NCBI GenBank assembly: GCA_021735645.1
Contig: JAIPGP010000020.1
Coordinates: 1-45,191, forward strand
Length of the DNA: 45,191 nt
Reading direction: 5' to 3'
Origin: Candidatus Cloacimonadota bacterium
GTDB lineage: Bacteria > Cloacimonadota > Cloacimonadia > Cloacimonadales > TCS61
Shown: one piece after another, positions 18,501 to 25,736 of the stretch
Layout: every line of letters begins with the position of its first letter
How positions within the stretch are numbered: position 1 is the stretch's first letter
The notes under the pieces: generated by a model
What the model was told of the DNA's origin: nothing
The model's database searches: none
The model's input: the letters and a program-made list of their open reading frames with translations, nothing else
Program-made: the position numbers and the translations under genes

Positions 18501-18729
18501 AACTGCCATTCGCTACTGTGTTTTAGCTGAAGACCTGCCGGCAGTTCTTAAAATCTTTAATTTGAAAGGGCAGAACCTGAAAACCTGGCAGATTTCCCTC
18601 AGCGGCAGCCGGCAGATAGTCTGGGATGGCTGCGATGACCAGGGGAAGAAGCAGGCTTCAGGGTTTTATATATACCAGTTGCAGAGCGGTGCCGGCATTG
18701 ATAGCAGCCGCATGCTCCTGCTTAAATAG
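12589..18729 (+). CDS. Giant secreted modular repeat protein with C-terminal sorting domain
   Basis: 2046 residues with a signal peptide (MKRAVVVLILLYVITLAADF). Order of modules: a YTNST domain (about 22-128); nine cadherin-like repeats of about 90 residues, most opening ND.P...LP....F.ED and containing SD.DGD.L (130-955); a PKD-like domain with WYINGLDQG (955-1045); three tandem YTNST domains (1046-1380); a fifth YTNST domain preceded by FPRPW (1381-1490); four more cadherin-like repeats (1490-1858); a second PKD-like domain; and a FlgD-like/T9SS type A-like sorting domain (1962-2046, GNYPNPFNPETA ... MLLLK). The YTNST unit has conserved YTNST.AY..VTID, VGAFV..ECRG.G, F.VWDA and PGGDIGYPP. 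It is very acidic and probably an adhesin or surface filament. GAGG precedes the ATG. The ligand is unknown. Confidence 0.88.
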   Translation: MKRAVVVLILLYVITLAADFPRPWVIVFYTNSTVAYCQVTIDGEMAVSGDEVGAFVDSECRGVGEVIISEEQAICSMNIQGNVIEEVEFAVWDASEDQVCVVNYTTNTLPGGDIGYPPNLLPINAISDPNQNLAPVWSLPAEIEWAEDSNYNLNLNAYASDPEGNYLVFICLESGDLEVNISMGHAVLVPAANYFGSCELVFSASDGENISLDTLQVTVTAVNDLPVVFISDIFSFAEDTELIIDLTEYVTDIDNDDLEITISNNYHIQWYVDGMLLTLSGQLNWNGMENLLLSASDGEAADSDNFMVIVTPVNDAPQINLPAAVAFNEDTEHIVNLNNYSSDPDGESLNYSYSGGDQVNCTITGNYLILSAEADWNGEEYILITATDAASASDTDTLQVIVNAVNDAPQIDLPVEFTFAEDSQLVIDFGEYVSDVDGDELSLLVSGNSQINVQMSELEVTFSASANWWGEEQLQFTVNDGQIRAIASDQVLISVNSVNDAPILNLPAELSFYSYSQLTENFSSYISDPENDDLTLAVSGNDSIFVEINGLNVTFSAEPGWFGIEELSFSADDSELVSTGTMTVEVLEPSELPDIILPETISFDEDTELNRDFSIYIFNSEGFDLALTSAGNAQIVVVITDYSVNFSAPADWSGTEAISFVISDNMAGFETFDSVVVNVNPVNDAPQLDLPEEISFEEDSIFSLDCAPYITDIDNEEFTLSVTGNQMILVSIAGTLLNLSGTTDYYGTEQLYVTVNDNSGRALDTDTLIVNVEPVNDIPVLNFPAEILFNEDEVYQFAVNDYIYDADADSLEIIFSSDFGCEFLWQAEAVNLIPPADHYGDGLIIIDVSDGIESLTGEIEVTIFPINDAPVLELPDNFTFAEDEVFSFDFSDYASDVDGDNLQIEYAGPFFIFVDISGTIVELQPLSNWNGIADMTFTVSDGILTASDEVEIIVEAVNDMPNLSSFSPEQTELLFYGETGLDFSVNVYDNDSELNYIWYINGLDQGINAAAMQYNFLENGEYTVLVEISDEEYLLTQQWQVTIYSGPGWELVVYTNSTVIYSEVTIDNEPAEENDLVGAFINGECRGIGEIVLDGDTSHSSFLIQSEAVETVNFMVYSAADEAVYSVLYTTQTNPGGDLGYPPDNLIPLAAYTTPGPGWVPVDTYDNWTTVYSTVTIDGEMAADSDVVGAFAATGECLGLGTIIVTDETAYCTIDVFQDVVAEFSFKVWDASANDIYEDYTVYNTIPQGQIGEPGSEIEIAVLSITGPGWEPEIYTNSTTAYFVITLDTELVQEEDLLGVFVEDECRGTGSIIHYEGESISTIEIQGEAVETCSFRLWDASAEEIFFTDTQIDSEPGGEIGYPPDEIELNFWSYELPEYEEFPRPWNVVYYTNSTVAYGSINIDDQPVTVGNEIASFAGSECRGLAEIVINDGISVFTMNIQGDVAEAVQFNYYDVMEDQIYSVEYFTITNPGGDIGYPPNLLPLNIYTNFAPEVNLPPGFSFDEDEVVVQDMSEYITDPDGDELILSFSGNEQINISIDGMIVTAYGDENWNGTETINYSVDDGNGHIVTGTLVLEVLPVNDPPDISLPYSFTLQEDQELTVDFSTYINDIEGDEWFLTASATENITVSINESMVTLTPDANWNGQETITFTADDYQDSNFDDLIVIVNPQPDAPIVNLPDQFDIYENTYLTISIAEYISDPDGDDFSVYATNTDEVSVVVSTDSITIMPNPDWWGTDTITINADDSTMRLIGSDDVIINVIHVHQPPDLFLPEQFMIDEDSPENFDLSAYYYLYEGEEFAFSATGNDSIILTFEGDILTIAAPLNWNGMETVVFTLDDEPARLTVSDTVNIIVTEVNDEPEIVNWQPYELDLEVIIDSTITFSVVVEDVEGGIGYNWYLNGVEQPDIVEEYTVTFDAAGEYEVECMAYDETAERYKTWNITATEVDNDPSGLYAATALTGNYPNPFNPETAIRYCVLAEDLPAVLKIFNLKGQNLKTWQISLSGSRQIVWDGCDDQGKKQASGFYIYQLQSGAGIDSSRMLLLK

Positions 18730-18746
18730 AAATAAGCGAGCTGAAA

Positions 18747-19943
18747 ATGAAACAAAGCATTTTCTTATATCTATTTTTCTCACTCTGGCTGTTTTGCCTG
18801 GCTGATCCTGATTGGGAACCAGTGATCTACACAAATTCCACAGTTGCCTATTCGCGTGTGACAATTGATGAGCTTTCTGCTGTTCCTGGAGATATTGTGG
18901 CTGCTTTTGTAGAAGGTGAATGCCGCGGGGTAGGCGATGTGATCATCGATGAGGGAGAAGCCTACTGCACAATGAATATTCAGGGTAATATTGCCGAACA
19001 GGTGAGTTTTCTCGTTTGGGATCAAAGCATAGACACGACCTGCTCAGTGGAATATACCACCATGACAGACCCCGGTTATGATATTGGTTACCCGCCGGAT
19101 TTTTTACCAATTGAGGCGTATTCAGGCAATCCTATCAATCATTACCCGGTCATGAATCTGCCGGACAGCTTCGTGATCCCCGAAGATATTCCAACTACTT
19201 ATGATTTTGCTGACTACTGTTCTGATGAGGATAATGATCCGCTGACGGTTACGGGTGAAAACAGTGAGCATATATATGTTTCAGGAAATGGATTAATAGT
19301 GACATTATCTTCTGCTGAGAACTGGGTTGGCTTTGAGTACGTTACACTGTGGCTTTCAGATGGCAGCTTATTTGTGCATGACAGCGTGGAAGTGTATGTG
19401 ACTGCAGTCAATGATCCACCCGAGATCACCGATACTTATCCCGCTACAGGTGCCATTGAAGTAGAGCAAAATAATCCTGTCAGCTTTGCTGTGATGGCTC
19501 AGGATATTGATTCCGCCATCAATTATACCTGGTATCTGGATGATGCTGTTCAGTCTTCTACAGATTATATATTTAATTACACTTTCACGGAATTAAGTAC
19601 CTATCAGGTACGCTGCCTTGTTTCAGACGGGTTTTATGAAGTAGAAGCTCTCTGGCAGGTAACCGTTAATATTGAGCCCGTTAACGAAAATTCGCTGACG
19701 AATTATTTGCTGATAACGCCAAACCCCTGCTCAGAGAATCTCACTATCCAGGGTCTGCTCTTAAGGACCGAAAATTGCCAACTGGCTCTTTACGATCTGC
19801 GAGGCAGAAAAGTTATGCAGTTAAATTCAACCAGAACAGGAAAAATTACTGCTCCTGTCTCACATCTACCTGCTGGCATCTACTTCCTGAATCTCACTTC
19901 TCCTGACCGGAATATAACCAGGAAAGTAACTATCAGCCGTTAG
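18747..19943 (+). CDS. Secreted YTNST-domain protein, short relative of its neighbour
   Basis: 398 residues: a signal peptide, one YTNST domain (about 22-128, YTNSTVAYSRVTID, VEGECRGVG, MNIQGN, PPDFLPIEAYS), one cadherin-like repeat (about 130-220), one PKD-like domain (NYTWYLDDAVQ, about 250-310) and a C-terminal sorting domain. The sorting domain here is the classic T9SS type A form (LLITPNPCSENLTI ... LYDLRGRKV ... LPAGIYFLN ... KVTISR), without PNPFNPET. It is 17 bases downstream of the giant gene and probably co-transcribed. It is the minimal version of the module order seen twice in the giant protein, so duplication and repeat expansion are likely. Confidence 0.87.
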   Translation: MKQSIFLYLFFSLWLFCLADPDWEPVIYTNSTVAYSRVTIDELSAVPGDIVAAFVEGECRGVGDVIIDEGEAYCTMNIQGNIAEQVSFLVWDQSIDTTCSVEYTTMTDPGYDIGYPPDFLPIEAYSGNPINHYPVMNLPDSFVIPEDIPTTYDFADYCSDEDNDPLTVTGENSEHIYVSGNGLIVTLSSAENWVGFEYVTLWLSDGSLFVHDSVEVYVTAVNDPPEITDTYPATGAIEVEQNNPVSFAVMAQDIDSAINYTWYLDDAVQSSTDYIFNYTFTELSTYQVRCLVSDGFYEVEALWQVTVNIEPVNENSLTNYLLITPNPCSENLTIQGLLLRTENCQLALYDLRGRKVMQLNSTRTGKITAPVSHLPAGIYFLNLTSPDRNITRKVTISR

Positions 19944-20074
19944 GCTTATCTAAGCTGATGATAACCGGTCAGTATATCTCTGGAAGATAGGTGAAAGTTT
20001 GCGAAAGTAGGGAACATTTTAACCGTGGTGAGTTATAAGAAAAGGTAGGATAAAATTATGAGCACTGATAATTC

Positions 20075-20080
20075 TTGACA
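20075..20080 (+). promoter_or_regulatory. TTGACA box upstream of gcvH
   Basis: TTGACA lies 54 bases before the gcvH ATG at 20135, in a 191-base gap after the secreted proteins. No TATAAT is present at 17 bases (AAAGTT). TAGTCA occurs after 22 bases. A promoter probably restarts transcription here. Confidence 0.4.
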
Positions 20081-20134
20081 GTGGTATGAACGGGAAAAAA
20101 GTTAGTCAAAATAATATTTTGAGTGGAGGTAATA

Positions 20135-20509
20135 ATGGTAAAGAAAGGATTGTATTATACTGAGAGCCATGAATGGGTAAAGATAGAAGGCGATGAGGCT
20201 TATATTGGCATCACAGAATATGCGGCAGAGGAGTTAGGCGAAATCGTTTACGTGGAATTACCAGATGAATCCGATGAAGTGACAGCAGGTGAGTCATTTG
20301 GCAGTGTAGAAGCCGTGAAGGCAGTGGAAGAGATCAAATCACCCTTATCTGGCGTAGTTATTGAGATCAATGAGGACCTGGAAGAGACACCTGATCTGGT
20401 GAATAAAGATGCCTTTGGCGAGGGCTGGATGATCAAGATCAAGATCAGTGACATATCCGAGAAGGACGATTTATTAAGTGCTGAAGAATATAGTGCAATG
20501 ATAGATTAA
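20135..20509 (+). CDS. gcvH: Glycine cleavage system H protein
   Basis: A lipoyl carrier that shuttles the aminomethyl group between the P and T proteins of glycine cleavage. It has 124 residues and a complete fold: YTESHEWVKIEGD, GITEYAAEELGEIVYVELP and the lipoylation motif GSVEAVKAVEEIKSP with Lys62. The ATG at 20135 has GGAGG six bases upstream. A GTG at 20123 lies inside that site and is unlikely to be used. No gcvT or gcvP is next to it. The stand-alone position could reflect scattered gcv genes or a role in lipoate relay. Confidence 0.95.
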   Translation: MVKKGLYYTESHEWVKIEGDEAYIGITEYAAEELGEIVYVELPDESDEVTAGESFGSVEAVKAVEEIKSPLSGVVIEINEDLEETPDLVNKDAFGEGWMIKIKISDISEKDDLLSAEEYSAMID

Positions 20510-20516
20510 ATAGCCA

Positions 20517-21140
20517 ATGCCTTATGAACATAAGCCTTATTTACTGATATTGATAGCTCCTTCCGGTGGAGGAAAATCTACTCTATGTGATGAGATTTTG
20601 AAGCGTTACTCTGATTTTGTGTATTCGATATCATCAACGACGCGTCAAGCACGGGGAGACGAACGGGATGGAGTGGATTATCAATTTCTGGCAGAAGCAG
20701 AATTTCTGAAGCGTCAGAAAGCAGGAGCCTTTATCGAGAGTGCTTTGGTGCACGGCAAGTGGTATGGCACCTCGCGGGAGTTCATCGGGCAGCAGTTAGC
20801 AGCAGGTAAAAATATCATCCTTGACATTGATGTTCAGGGGGCATTGAAGATACTTGCAAGTGGAATAGAATGCGTAACAGTATTTTTATTACCGCCCAGT
20901 CAGGCAGTATTGCGAGAGCGCCTGGAACGGCGGGGCACTGATGACCGGGAAGCCATTGAGCTGCGGATGCAGAATGCTGCGGATGAGATAGCATTGATCC
21001 ACCGCTTTGATTATCTGGTGATAAATGATGCCCTTGAATCAGCAGTAGGAGACCTGGAGAAGATAATCCGGGCAGAGAAGCTGCGAGTGGAAAGATATAA
21101 AGAGATACGAGAAAATTATTACAGGAGTGAAAATGCTTAA
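20517..21140 (+). CDS. gmk: Guanylate kinase
   Basis: Phosphorylates GMP to GDP with ATP in nucleotide metabolism. The P-loop is APSGGGKST (14-22, Lys20). The GMP-binding stretch SISSTTRQARGDERDGVDY, the ESALVHGKWYGTS motif and the LERRGTDD lid follow. 207 residues is the usual length. It starts seven bases after gcvH and overlaps the next gene. gmk followed by rpoZ is a common pairing in bacteria, which supports the call of the next gene. Confidence 0.96.
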   Translation: MPYEHKPYLLILIAPSGGGKSTLCDEILKRYSDFVYSISSTTRQARGDERDGVDYQFLAEAEFLKRQKAGAFIESALVHGKWYGTSREFIGQQLAAGKNIILDIDVQGALKILASGIECVTVFLLPPSQAVLRERLERRGTDDREAIELRMQNAADEIALIHRFDYLVINDALESAVGDLEKIIRAEKLRVERYKEIRENYYRSENA

Positions 21141-21375
21141 TCCCAAAGTGGAAAAGTTTTTGGAAGAGAACAATATGACCTACCTTTTTTTAATGTTAGC
21201 CAATCTGGAAGTGGAGCGGTTATCAAATCTTCCTGATGTGATCAAGCAGAAGTTTGAAGGGAAAATAACTGAAACTGCTTTAGAACATGTAGCTGAGAAC
21301 ATAATACCTGATTATCTGGCAGATATGCCGGAAGGTCCGGTGGTAGAAGAAGAAAATGTGAATCCTTTTGAATAG
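21133..21375 (+). CDS. Putative RNA polymerase omega-like subunit
   Basis: 80 residues, acidic at the C-terminus. The middle (YLFLMLANLEVERLSNLP ... KITETALEHVAENII) follows the omega pattern of a hydrophobic helix, a basic or polar helix, then a T.xAL..IAE.xI motif, but with weak identity: the usual AKRAR is NLEVER. Omega stabilises beta-prime in core polymerase. Its place directly after gmk is the classic rpoZ locus. I chose ATG 21133 over GTG 21127 because AGGAG (21123-21127) overlaps the GTG and sits five bases from the ATG. The function is inferred mainly from context. Confidence 0.6.
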   Translation: MLNPKVEKFLEENNMTYLFLMLANLEVERLSNLPDVIKQKFEGKITETALEHVAENIIPDYLADMPEGPVVEEENVNPFE

Positions 21376-21386
21376 AGCAGACTAAG

Positions 21387-22058
21387 ATGTCTGTGAAAGC
21401 TTTTTATCAATATCTTGAGTTCCTGAAATTAGCAGGGATTCAGGATATTTTTATAAAGGAGCCGGAGCCTATTGTGGAAGCAGTAGAAGAAGGTTGCGTT
21501 GATAAAGCCAGGATACTGCATGATCTGAGCCAGAAGTATGCGAACTGCCAGAAATGCGGTTTGAGTCAGGGTCGGATCAATCTGGTGTATGGTCAAGGCA
21601 ATGCAGATGCGAAACTGATGCTGATAGGAGAGGGACCCGGAGCGAACGAGAATAAAACAGGTCAAGCATTTGTGGGCGCGGCAGGCGAGCTTTTAGACAG
21701 GCAGCTACATGCCATAAAATTAACACGGCAGGAAGTATATATAGCTAATATCGTGAAATGTCAACCGCCCTACAATCGCAATCCTGAAGCCAATGAAGTC
21801 CAAGCCTGTATGCCCTATCTGCTGGAGCAGATCGAGATCGTTGCACCTCAGATCATTCTGCTGCTGGGCAGAGTGCCGGCACATGCAATACTGGAGACTA
21901 CGGAATCGATAAGCCGTTTGCGTCTGCGAAGGCATTTATTTCGGGAGATACCGGTTTATGTGACATATCATCCGGCGGCGTTACTGCGTGACCCGAAATA
22001 TCGAGTGCCGACCTGGGAAGATCTGCAGCGGGTGCGAGATCATTATTTCAGTTTATAA
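21387..22058 (+). CDS. Type 4 (Fe-S) uracil-DNA glycosylase
   Basis: Removes uracil from DNA, starting base-excision repair. The four Fe-S cysteines are Cys54, Cys57, Cys125 and Cys141, spaced as in the type 4 (UdgA) family. Motif A is GEGPGANENKTGQAFVGAAG (81-100), YIANIVKCQPPYNRNP follows, and the late motif is TYHPAALLRDP. 223 residues. The N-terminal 40 residues are variable in the family. It has been annotated in some genomes as a phage SPO1 DNA polymerase-related protein. It lies between the omega-like gene and dnaB. Confidence 0.92.
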   Translation: MSVKAFYQYLEFLKLAGIQDIFIKEPEPIVEAVEEGCVDKARILHDLSQKYANCQKCGLSQGRINLVYGQGNADAKLMLIGEGPGANENKTGQAFVGAAGELLDRQLHAIKLTRQEVYIANIVKCQPPYNRNPEANEVQACMPYLLEQIEIVAPQIILLLGRVPAHAILETTESISRLRLRRHLFREIPVYVTYHPAALLRDPKYRVPTWEDLQRVRDHYFSL

Positions 22059-22082
22059 GAGAAGAATAAATAAGAAGGTAAA

Positions 22083-23468
22083 ATGGCAGAATATAGTAGA
22101 AATGCTGCGAATACAGATGAGCGTACGCTTGTAGAAAAGCAATTACCGAATGATGCAAATGCGGAGGCAGCAGTATTATCTGCCATGCTGATAGACTCGT
22201 ATAATGTGAGTTATACGATGACGTGGATATCGGAGAAGGATTTCTACCGCAATAGTCATAAAACGATATTCAGGGCAATGAAGAAGCTTTATGAGCAAAG
22301 CATAGAGATAGATGTAATCACGCTGACTGATGAATTGAAAAAGAGCAATGAATTTGATAAAGTGGGTGGATTTGAATTTATCAACCGGTTGACCAGTGTA
22401 GTGCTAAGTGGTGCAAATATCAAAGAGCATGTGAATATCATCCGTGATAAATCCACCTTACGGCAATTGATCACTGCTGCGAATAATATCATAGAAGTAA
22501 GTTATAGAGCGGAAGAAGATGTAGCAAAGATACTCGATCAGGCAGAGCAGCAGATATTTGATATAGCAGAGAATCCATTGAAGGAGTCATTTGGCAATTT
22601 CCGTCAGGAGATAGATAACACGGTAGAAGTGATCCAGGAAATAGCGAGTAAGAAAAGAAGCGTTTTAGGAGTTCAAACTGGTTTCATAGACCTTGACAGT
22701 CTTTTAGGTGGATTCCGAAGCGGTCAGTTTGTTATCATAGCAGCACGTCCGGCGATGGGAAAGAGCTCCTTTGCTCTAAACATGGCTTTTAATGCTGCAG
22801 TATCTTATGATCTGAAGATAGCGATTTTTACGCTGGAGATGGAGAGTCAGGAACTGATAATGCGCATGCTGAGTTCGGCAGCGGAAATACCGATGCAAAA
22901 TATGCTGCGTGGCAGTGACCTGGGCATAGAGAAAATAGGCAGAATCGTAACAGTAGCTGAGGTATTGCGGGATTGTAATATATACATAGATGATAATGGA
23001 CATCAGACATTAAACCAGATACGGGCGAGAACGCGTCGTCTGGCAGCGGAAGTGGGCAAGCTTGATATGATCATCATAGATTATCTGCAGTTAATGTCAT
23101 CTAATAATCCTAAGAGCAGGGATAGCCGACAGCAGGAGATTTCAGAGATTTCCCGAGGTTTGAAAGTACTGGCAAAAGAGATGGAGTTACCGGTGATAGC
23201 TTTGTCCCAGCTAAATCGTCAGGTAGAGACCAGGGATGATAAGCGTCCGATTTTGGCGGATTTACGTGAATCAGGGGCAATTGAACAGGATGCTGATGTG
23301 GTGATGTTTATCTACAGGCAGTTTATTTATAGTAAGAAACAGGAAGATATAGGAAAAGCAGAGATATTGATCAGGAAGAATCGGCATGGTAAGGTCGGGA
23401 CAATTAATATGACTTTCCTGAGTGAATTCACCTCGTTTCGTAATGCGGATAAGCGTATAGAACAATAA
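22083..23468 (+). CDS. dnaB: Replicative DNA helicase
   Basis: The hexameric 5'-3' helicase of the replication fork. The N-terminal DnaB domain opens at LPNDANAEAAVLSAML (about 20-120). The RecA-like motor has the P-loop ARPAMGKSS (221-229, Lys227), the FTLEMESQELIMRML motif H1a, a Walker B DMIIIDYLQLM, and the ALSQLNRQVE and LRESGAIEQDADVVMFIYR motifs. There is no intein. 461 residues is normal. GAAGG lies six bases before the ATG, and its stop overlaps the next gene start (TAATG). Confidence 0.97.
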   Translation: MAEYSRNAANTDERTLVEKQLPNDANAEAAVLSAMLIDSYNVSYTMTWISEKDFYRNSHKTIFRAMKKLYEQSIEIDVITLTDELKKSNEFDKVGGFEFINRLTSVVLSGANIKEHVNIIRDKSTLRQLITAANNIIEVSYRAEEDVAKILDQAEQQIFDIAENPLKESFGNFRQEIDNTVEVIQEIASKKRSVLGVQTGFIDLDSLLGGFRSGQFVIIAARPAMGKSSFALNMAFNAAVSYDLKIAIFTLEMESQELIMRMLSSAAEIPMQNMLRGSDLGIEKIGRIVTVAEVLRDCNIYIDDNGHQTLNQIRARTRRLAAEVGKLDMIIIDYLQLMSSNNPKSRDSRQQEISEISRGLKVLAKEMELPVIALSQLNRQVETRDDKRPILADLRESGAIEQDADVVMFIYRQFIYSKKQEDIGKAEILIRKNRHGKVGTINMTFLSEFTSFRNADKRIEQ

Positions 23469-24226
23469 TGCTGTCACATATAAAATCTTTTATAGAAATA
23501 ACGGGAGAATTTACCCGGTTTCAATTTGCTGTATTAGCTTCTCTTAAAAATATTGGCAAGCGCAGGAATATGATACTGGAGCAGATGGAAAAGATAGGCT
23601 ATGATTCCTTATTACTGATAACAATAACTGCCGGTTTCACAGGGTTAGTAACTGCTGTGCAGGCGTCATATCTCACAAACGGCTATATTCCCCCGAACCT
23701 GATCGGAGTGCTGGTGGGCAAATCTACGATGATAGAACTGGCACCAGTGCTGACAGCTCTGGTGCTGGCAGGTAAAGTGGGGGCATCAATAGCTGCTGAG
23801 ATCGGGACAATGAAGGTGAGTGAGCAATTGGACAGTTTGCTTTCGATGGCGATAGAGCCGGCAGATTATCTTTATATGCCCAAGGTGGTAGCGGGTTGCA
23901 TAATGGTGCCGATATTGACAATTTATGCAGATTTTATTGGTATATTATCAGCATTTGGGCTTTCAGTGCTGAAATACCGGATAAATGGTTATACTTTTTT
24001 TCTGGAGATGAAGAATTATTTTATGCCTTCCAATCTTTGGGGTGGACTGGTAAAAGCTTTTTTCTTTGGCTTATTTATCACCATGATAGGCTGTTTTGCC
24101 GGCAGTAGAACGGAAGGTGGAGCACAGGGAGTGGGAAGAGTGGCGACAGCTACAGTGGTACATGCTTCCATAGCGATATTAATTCTGGATTTTGTGGTAG
24201 CCAGTGTATTGATCGGGGGATATTAG
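23468..24226 (+). CDS. MlaE-family ABC transporter permease
   Basis: Inner-membrane permease of an MCE/Mla-type lipid transporter, with about five hydrophobic segments. Signature stretches are GFTGLVTAVQASYL, ELAPVLTALVLAGKVGASIAAEIGTMKVSEQLD and the conserved GCFAGSRTEGGAQGVGRVAT. 252 residues. Mla systems move phospholipids between the two membranes, which implies an outer membrane. No ATPase (MlaF) or MCE protein (MlaD) is adjacent in this window; they must lie elsewhere if it works as usual. It overlaps the dnaB stop by one base. Confidence 0.93.
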   Translation: MLSHIKSFIEITGEFTRFQFAVLASLKNIGKRRNMILEQMEKIGYDSLLLITITAGFTGLVTAVQASYLTNGYIPPNLIGVLVGKSTMIELAPVLTALVLAGKVGASIAAEIGTMKVSEQLDSLLSMAIEPADYLYMPKVVAGCIMVPILTIYADFIGILSAFGLSVLKYRINGYTFFLEMKNYFMPSNLWGGLVKAFFFGLFITMIGCFAGSRTEGGAQGVGRVATATVVHASIAILILDFVVASVLIGGY

Positions 24227-24227
24227 A

Positions 24228-25250
24228 ATGAAGCTGTATATTTTGCTGCTGACAGCATTGCTGTTAATCAGTGGCTGTGGCAGGGATAATTCTGCGGTGC
24301 AGCTGCCAGACCGCGATTTAGTGATATATACAGGTGAACCTTTTATGACGGAGTCAATCTGGAATGATCTGAGCTATTTTGAGGCAAAGTATAACTGCCG
24401 GCTGCTCATAAAAAATTTTCCTGATATCTGGCAGGTTCTGGACAGTTTAAAGCAGGAGGCTGATTCCACTGATGCGGACGTTATCTGTGGGATTAACAGT
24501 GCTTTAGTGGTGGAAGCAGTGGAGAGTGGGCTTTTTGGGGAATACAAGTCAGAAAATCTTAAATTCATCGACAGCAAATTTTGTTTTGACAAAACTAATC
24601 ATTTCACGCCTTATGCCTATGGTTATTTAGGTTTGCTTTATGACAGCAGATATATAGCGAATCCGCCGCGTAATTATGGAGAATTGCAGGATAATTGCTG
24701 GGATGAGGCATTGATCATGCCAGACCCGGAGAAGACAGGAATGGGTCGGGCATTTTTGCATCAGACGGCAGCCCAGTTCGGGAAGAATGGGTTTCGCTAT
24801 CTCTGGCAGGGGATAAAGAAGAATATATCCATATATCCACTGTCTTATAATGATGCCTATAAAAGATTTCTGGCAGGTGAAGGTTACTTGATTCCGGCAT
24901 ATACTACGATGTCTTTATTTCACTCCCAGAGTAGGAGTGATTATTACAAAGTGGTGGTGCTGGAAGAGGGCACTTTTCTGGTAGAAGAGTTTGCAGGTAT
25001 CACAGCAGCCACAGATAAACTGGTTTTGGCTCAGCGTTTTATAGATTATCTGCTGAGTGAAGATTTTCAGTCGCGTATCTGCCCTGAGAAATGGATGTAT
25101 CCAGTACACCGAAATGTAGAGCTGGCTGCGGAATTTGCGGAGGTGAGGCAGATCGCCAAAGATGAAATCTATAGTATGAGTGCTAAAACAGTGAAAGCTG
25201 AGGAAAAAACCTGGCTGAAGAAACTAAAGAGTGATCTAGGGAGAAATTAA
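24228..25250 (+). CDS. Thiamine-type ABC transporter substrate-binding lipoprotein
   Basis: A lipoprotein signal with lipobox LLISGC (Cys17) is followed by a two-lobed binding protein of family 1 type: LVIYTGEPFMTESIW, DADVICGINSALV, FTPYAYGYLGLLYDS, MPDPEKTGMGRAFL, YTTMSLFHSQSRSDYYKV and MYPVHRNVEL. The DPEKTGMGRAFL and Y(T/S)T-rich pattern resembles thiamine-binding TbpA/ThiB. 340 residues. No permease or ATPase gene is next to it, so it is either an orphan or works with a distant transporter. Iron(III)- or spermidine-type ligands are possible alternatives. Confidence 0.78.
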   Translation: MKLYILLLTALLLISGCGRDNSAVQLPDRDLVIYTGEPFMTESIWNDLSYFEAKYNCRLLIKNFPDIWQVLDSLKQEADSTDADVICGINSALVVEAVESGLFGEYKSENLKFIDSKFCFDKTNHFTPYAYGYLGLLYDSRYIANPPRNYGELQDNCWDEALIMPDPEKTGMGRAFLHQTAAQFGKNGFRYLWQGIKKNISIYPLSYNDAYKRFLAGEGYLIPAYTTMSLFHSQSRSDYYKVVVLEEGTFLVEEFAGITAATDKLVLAQRFIDYLLSEDFQSRICPEKWMYPVHRNVELAAEFAEVRQIAKDEIYSMSAKTVKAEEKTWLKKLKSDLGRN

Positions 25251-25736
25251 TTGTTTAAGATAGTATTGTATCAACCTGAAATACCCGCAAATACGGGGAA
25301 TATCGGGAGACTATGTGTGGGGACAGATTGCGAACTGCACATAATTAAACCCATGCGGTTTATGATCAATGATAAGTATCTTAAACGAGCCGGACTGGAT
25401 TACTGGCAGAACCTGAAATTTTTCACGCATGACAATCTGGCAGAATTGCAGGCGAAATATCCCGAAAGCAGGATATATTTTTGTACAACTAAAACTGCTC
25501 GCAAATATACTGAGCCGGAATATAAGGCAGGAGATTTATTTGTCTTTGGTCCTGAATCACAGGGAATCCCGGAAGATATTTTAATAAAAAATAAAAATCA
25601 GACTATAACCATACCCATGTCAGCAAAGTTGAGGTCAGTTAATCTCAGCAATAGTGTGGCGATTGTGCTTTATGAGGCATTACGTCAAGTGCAGTGGGTT
25701 GGTGAAGATAATAATGACAGGAGGATTATATGTTGA
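25251..25736 (+). CDS. trmL: tRNA (cytidine/uridine-34-2'-O)-methyltransferase
   Basis: A SPOUT-class methyltransferase that 2'-O-methylates the wobble base of some leucine tRNAs. The N-terminus FKIVLYQPEIPANTGNIGRL is characteristic. The trefoil-knot SAM site is made by FGPESQGIPEDIL and IPMSAKLRSVNLSNSVAIVLYEAL. 161 residues. The start is TTG at 25251, directly after the previous stop, with GGGAGA upstream, and alignment with the family N-terminus agrees. It overlaps dapA by seven bases. Confidence 0.93.
   Translation: MFKIVLYQPEIPANTGNIGRLCVGTDCELHIIKPMRFMINDKYLKRAGLDYWQNLKFFTHDNLAELQAKYPESRIYFCTTKTARKYTEPEYKAGDLFVFGPESQGIPEDILIKNKNQTITIPMSAKLRSVNLSNSVAIVLYEALRQVQWVGEDNNDRRIIC

Noticed and set aside
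19944-20134. Glycine riboswitch before gcvH
   Set aside because: No paired glycine-aptamer cores were found; only a TTGACA box and a ribosome site are visible.
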